From assembly GCA_002085355.1 (NCBI GenBank), contig NATN01000171.1:1-6299 (forward strand): a stretch of DNA of 6,299 nucleotides. The letters run 5' to 3'. The stretch comes from Candidatus Zhuqueibacterota bacterium 4484_87. Lineage in GTDB: Bacteria; Zhuqueibacterota; Zhuqueibacteria; Thermofontimicrobiales; Thermofontimicrobiaceae. The notes beneath the pieces were generated by a model, which saw only the letters and a program-made list of their open reading frames with translations, did not search any database and was not told the DNA's origin. A program made the position numbers and the translations under genes. Numbering within the stretch: the stretch's first letter is position 1; each line of letters opens with the position of its first letter. Of this stretch, positions 5,487-6,299 are shown in pieces.

Positions 5487-6299
5487 ATGGTTTCAAACAG
5501 ACCTGAAATTTTGACAACTACGGTCGGTTCATATCCGGTTCCGGCGTGGCTGGCAGCAAATCCGTCGGAGCAGGCATTGATTGACGCGATTCGCGTGGTC
5601 ATTGATACGCAACGTCAAGCGGGAATCGACCTGCCCACAGACGGCGAACTCTATCGTTTTGATATCAATCACCCTGAAACCAATGGCATGATCGACTATT
5701 TTGTCAGGCCTCTCAAAGGAATCCGCACGCAGATCGGCAGGACAGATTGGATTGAATTCTCGCACAAAAAAACTATGGGGTTCCGCTTGCAACCCGCCGG
5801 AGTAGTGGAAGCGGAAATAGAAGAAGGAAGTCTCAATCTCTATCGCGACTGGCTGCGCACTTATCGCATCGCCGGAGAGAATTTCAAATTTACTTTAACC
5901 AGCCCTTACATGTTAGCGCGCACCTTGCTCGATCGATATTATAAAAATTTTGAGAAACTCACCTTGCGGCTCGCTGATGTTCTCGCCGAACAGGTGCCGG
6001 ATCTGAATTGCAAATGCGTACAAGTTGACGAAGCGAATATCACCGGGAACCCTGAAGACGGAGACCTCGCTGCTGAAGCGATCAACCGAATTCTCGATAA
6101 AATCCCGGTTGAAAAAGCTGTGCACTTTTGTTTTGGCAACTATGGTGGGCAAACAATTCAGCAGGGAAACTGGAAAAAATTAATCCGTTTTCTGAATCAA
6201 TTACGAGCTGATCATCTGGTGCTGGAACTCGCTCATCGCCCGGAAAACGATCTGGATGCGTTGCAAGAAATCGATGAAAAGATTGCGCTCGGCATCGGC
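5487..6299 (+). CDS. Core-MetE-type cobalamin-independent methionine synthase-like protein, 3' end outside window
   Basis: Zinc-dependent methyltransferase of the MetE C-terminal-domain fold, which moves a methyl group to the thiol of homocysteine in the cytoplasm. The first 271 residues are present and the frame is open to the right edge; single-domain relatives are usually about 340-380 aa. The N-terminus begins directly with TTTVGSYPVPAW (10-21), the VGS[FY]P motif of the catalytic barrel, so the long N-terminal domain of E. coli-type MetE is absent. LPTDGELYRFD (49-59) and VQVDEANI (178-185, matching the substrate-binding IDEP region) follow. Zinc ligands are visible as His213 and Cys215 in VHFCFGNYGG, and Glu247 in LVLELAHRP; the last expected ligand, a Cys, would lie beyond the edge. 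Other fold members act on different thiols (for example coenzyme M in epoxyalkane transferases), and core-MetE forms may use a methyl donor other than methyl-folate, so donor and acceptor are uncertain. It is transcribed away from the efflux operon. Confidence 0.88.
   Translation, partial: MVSNRPEILTTTVGSYPVPAWLAANPSEQALIDAIRVVIDTQRQAGIDLPTDGELYRFDINHPETNGMIDYFVRPLKGIRTQIGRTDWIEFSHKKTMGFRLQPAGVVEAEIEEGSLNLYRDWLRTYRIAGENFKFTLTSPYMLARTLLDRYYKNFEKLTLRLADVLAEQVPDLNCKCVQVDEANITGNPEDGDLAAEAINRILDKIPVEKAVHFCFGNYGGQTIQQGNWKKLIRFLNQLRADHLVLELAHRPENDLDALQEIDEKIALGIG

Noticed and set aside
5529..6152. Minus-strand open frames of 66-87 codons
   Set aside because: Antisense to the methionine synthase-like gene, which carries conserved catalytic motifs in the plus frame.

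Overview
The window looks like chromosome from a Gram-negative (two-membrane) bacterium of moderate GC content. Evidence for an outer membrane is a TolC-type outer-membrane channel with a signal peptide, encoded next to a lipoprotein adaptor and an inner-membrane RND pump. Both promoters that can be read are close to the sigma70 pattern (TTGACA, 17 bases, TATNTT), which argues against a typical Bacteroidetes host. The protein style would fit a lineage such as the FCB-related candidate phyla or spirochaete-like groups, but this placement is only an inference; no rRNA or other marker gene is present.

Positions 1-4951, minus strand: a self-contained efflux operon, read from right to left. A promoter (4923-4951) carries a perfect 15-bp palindrome repeated twice in direct contact (4894-4923), which covers the expected transcription start. 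It is followed by a MarR-family regulator (4415-4876), a TolC-like outer-membrane channel (3057-4385), an adaptor lipoprotein (2122-3003) and an RND inner-membrane pump (start at 2120, running off the left edge after 706 codons). Gaps are 29, 53 and 1 nt, so one transcript and partly coupled translation are likely. The simplest model is that MarR represses its own promoter and therefore the whole pump, with release by a ligand that is not known. The adaptor is unusual: the two halves of its lipoyl domain are joined by only about 12 residues, so the usual alpha-helical hairpin is missing, as in the Borrelia adaptor BesA.

Positions 4952-5486: about 530 bases with no convincing gene. The left part has A/T tracts upstream of the marR promoter. 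The middle (5055-5250) is a dense cluster of short palindromes that resembles REP/REPIN elements, including a 54-base core that can fold into a stem carrying two hairpins, flanked by two more hairpins. The right part holds a good plus-strand promoter (5386-5414).

Positions 5487-6299, plus strand: the first 271 codons of a core-MetE-type, cobalamin-independent methionine synthase-like protein, cut by the right edge. It is transcribed away from the efflux operon and has no evident functional link with it.

No CRISPR array, tRNA, rRNA, transposase gene or phage gene was seen. I do not see a wholly new system here. The most distinctive items are the tandem operator, the hairpin-less adaptor and the structured palindrome cluster.
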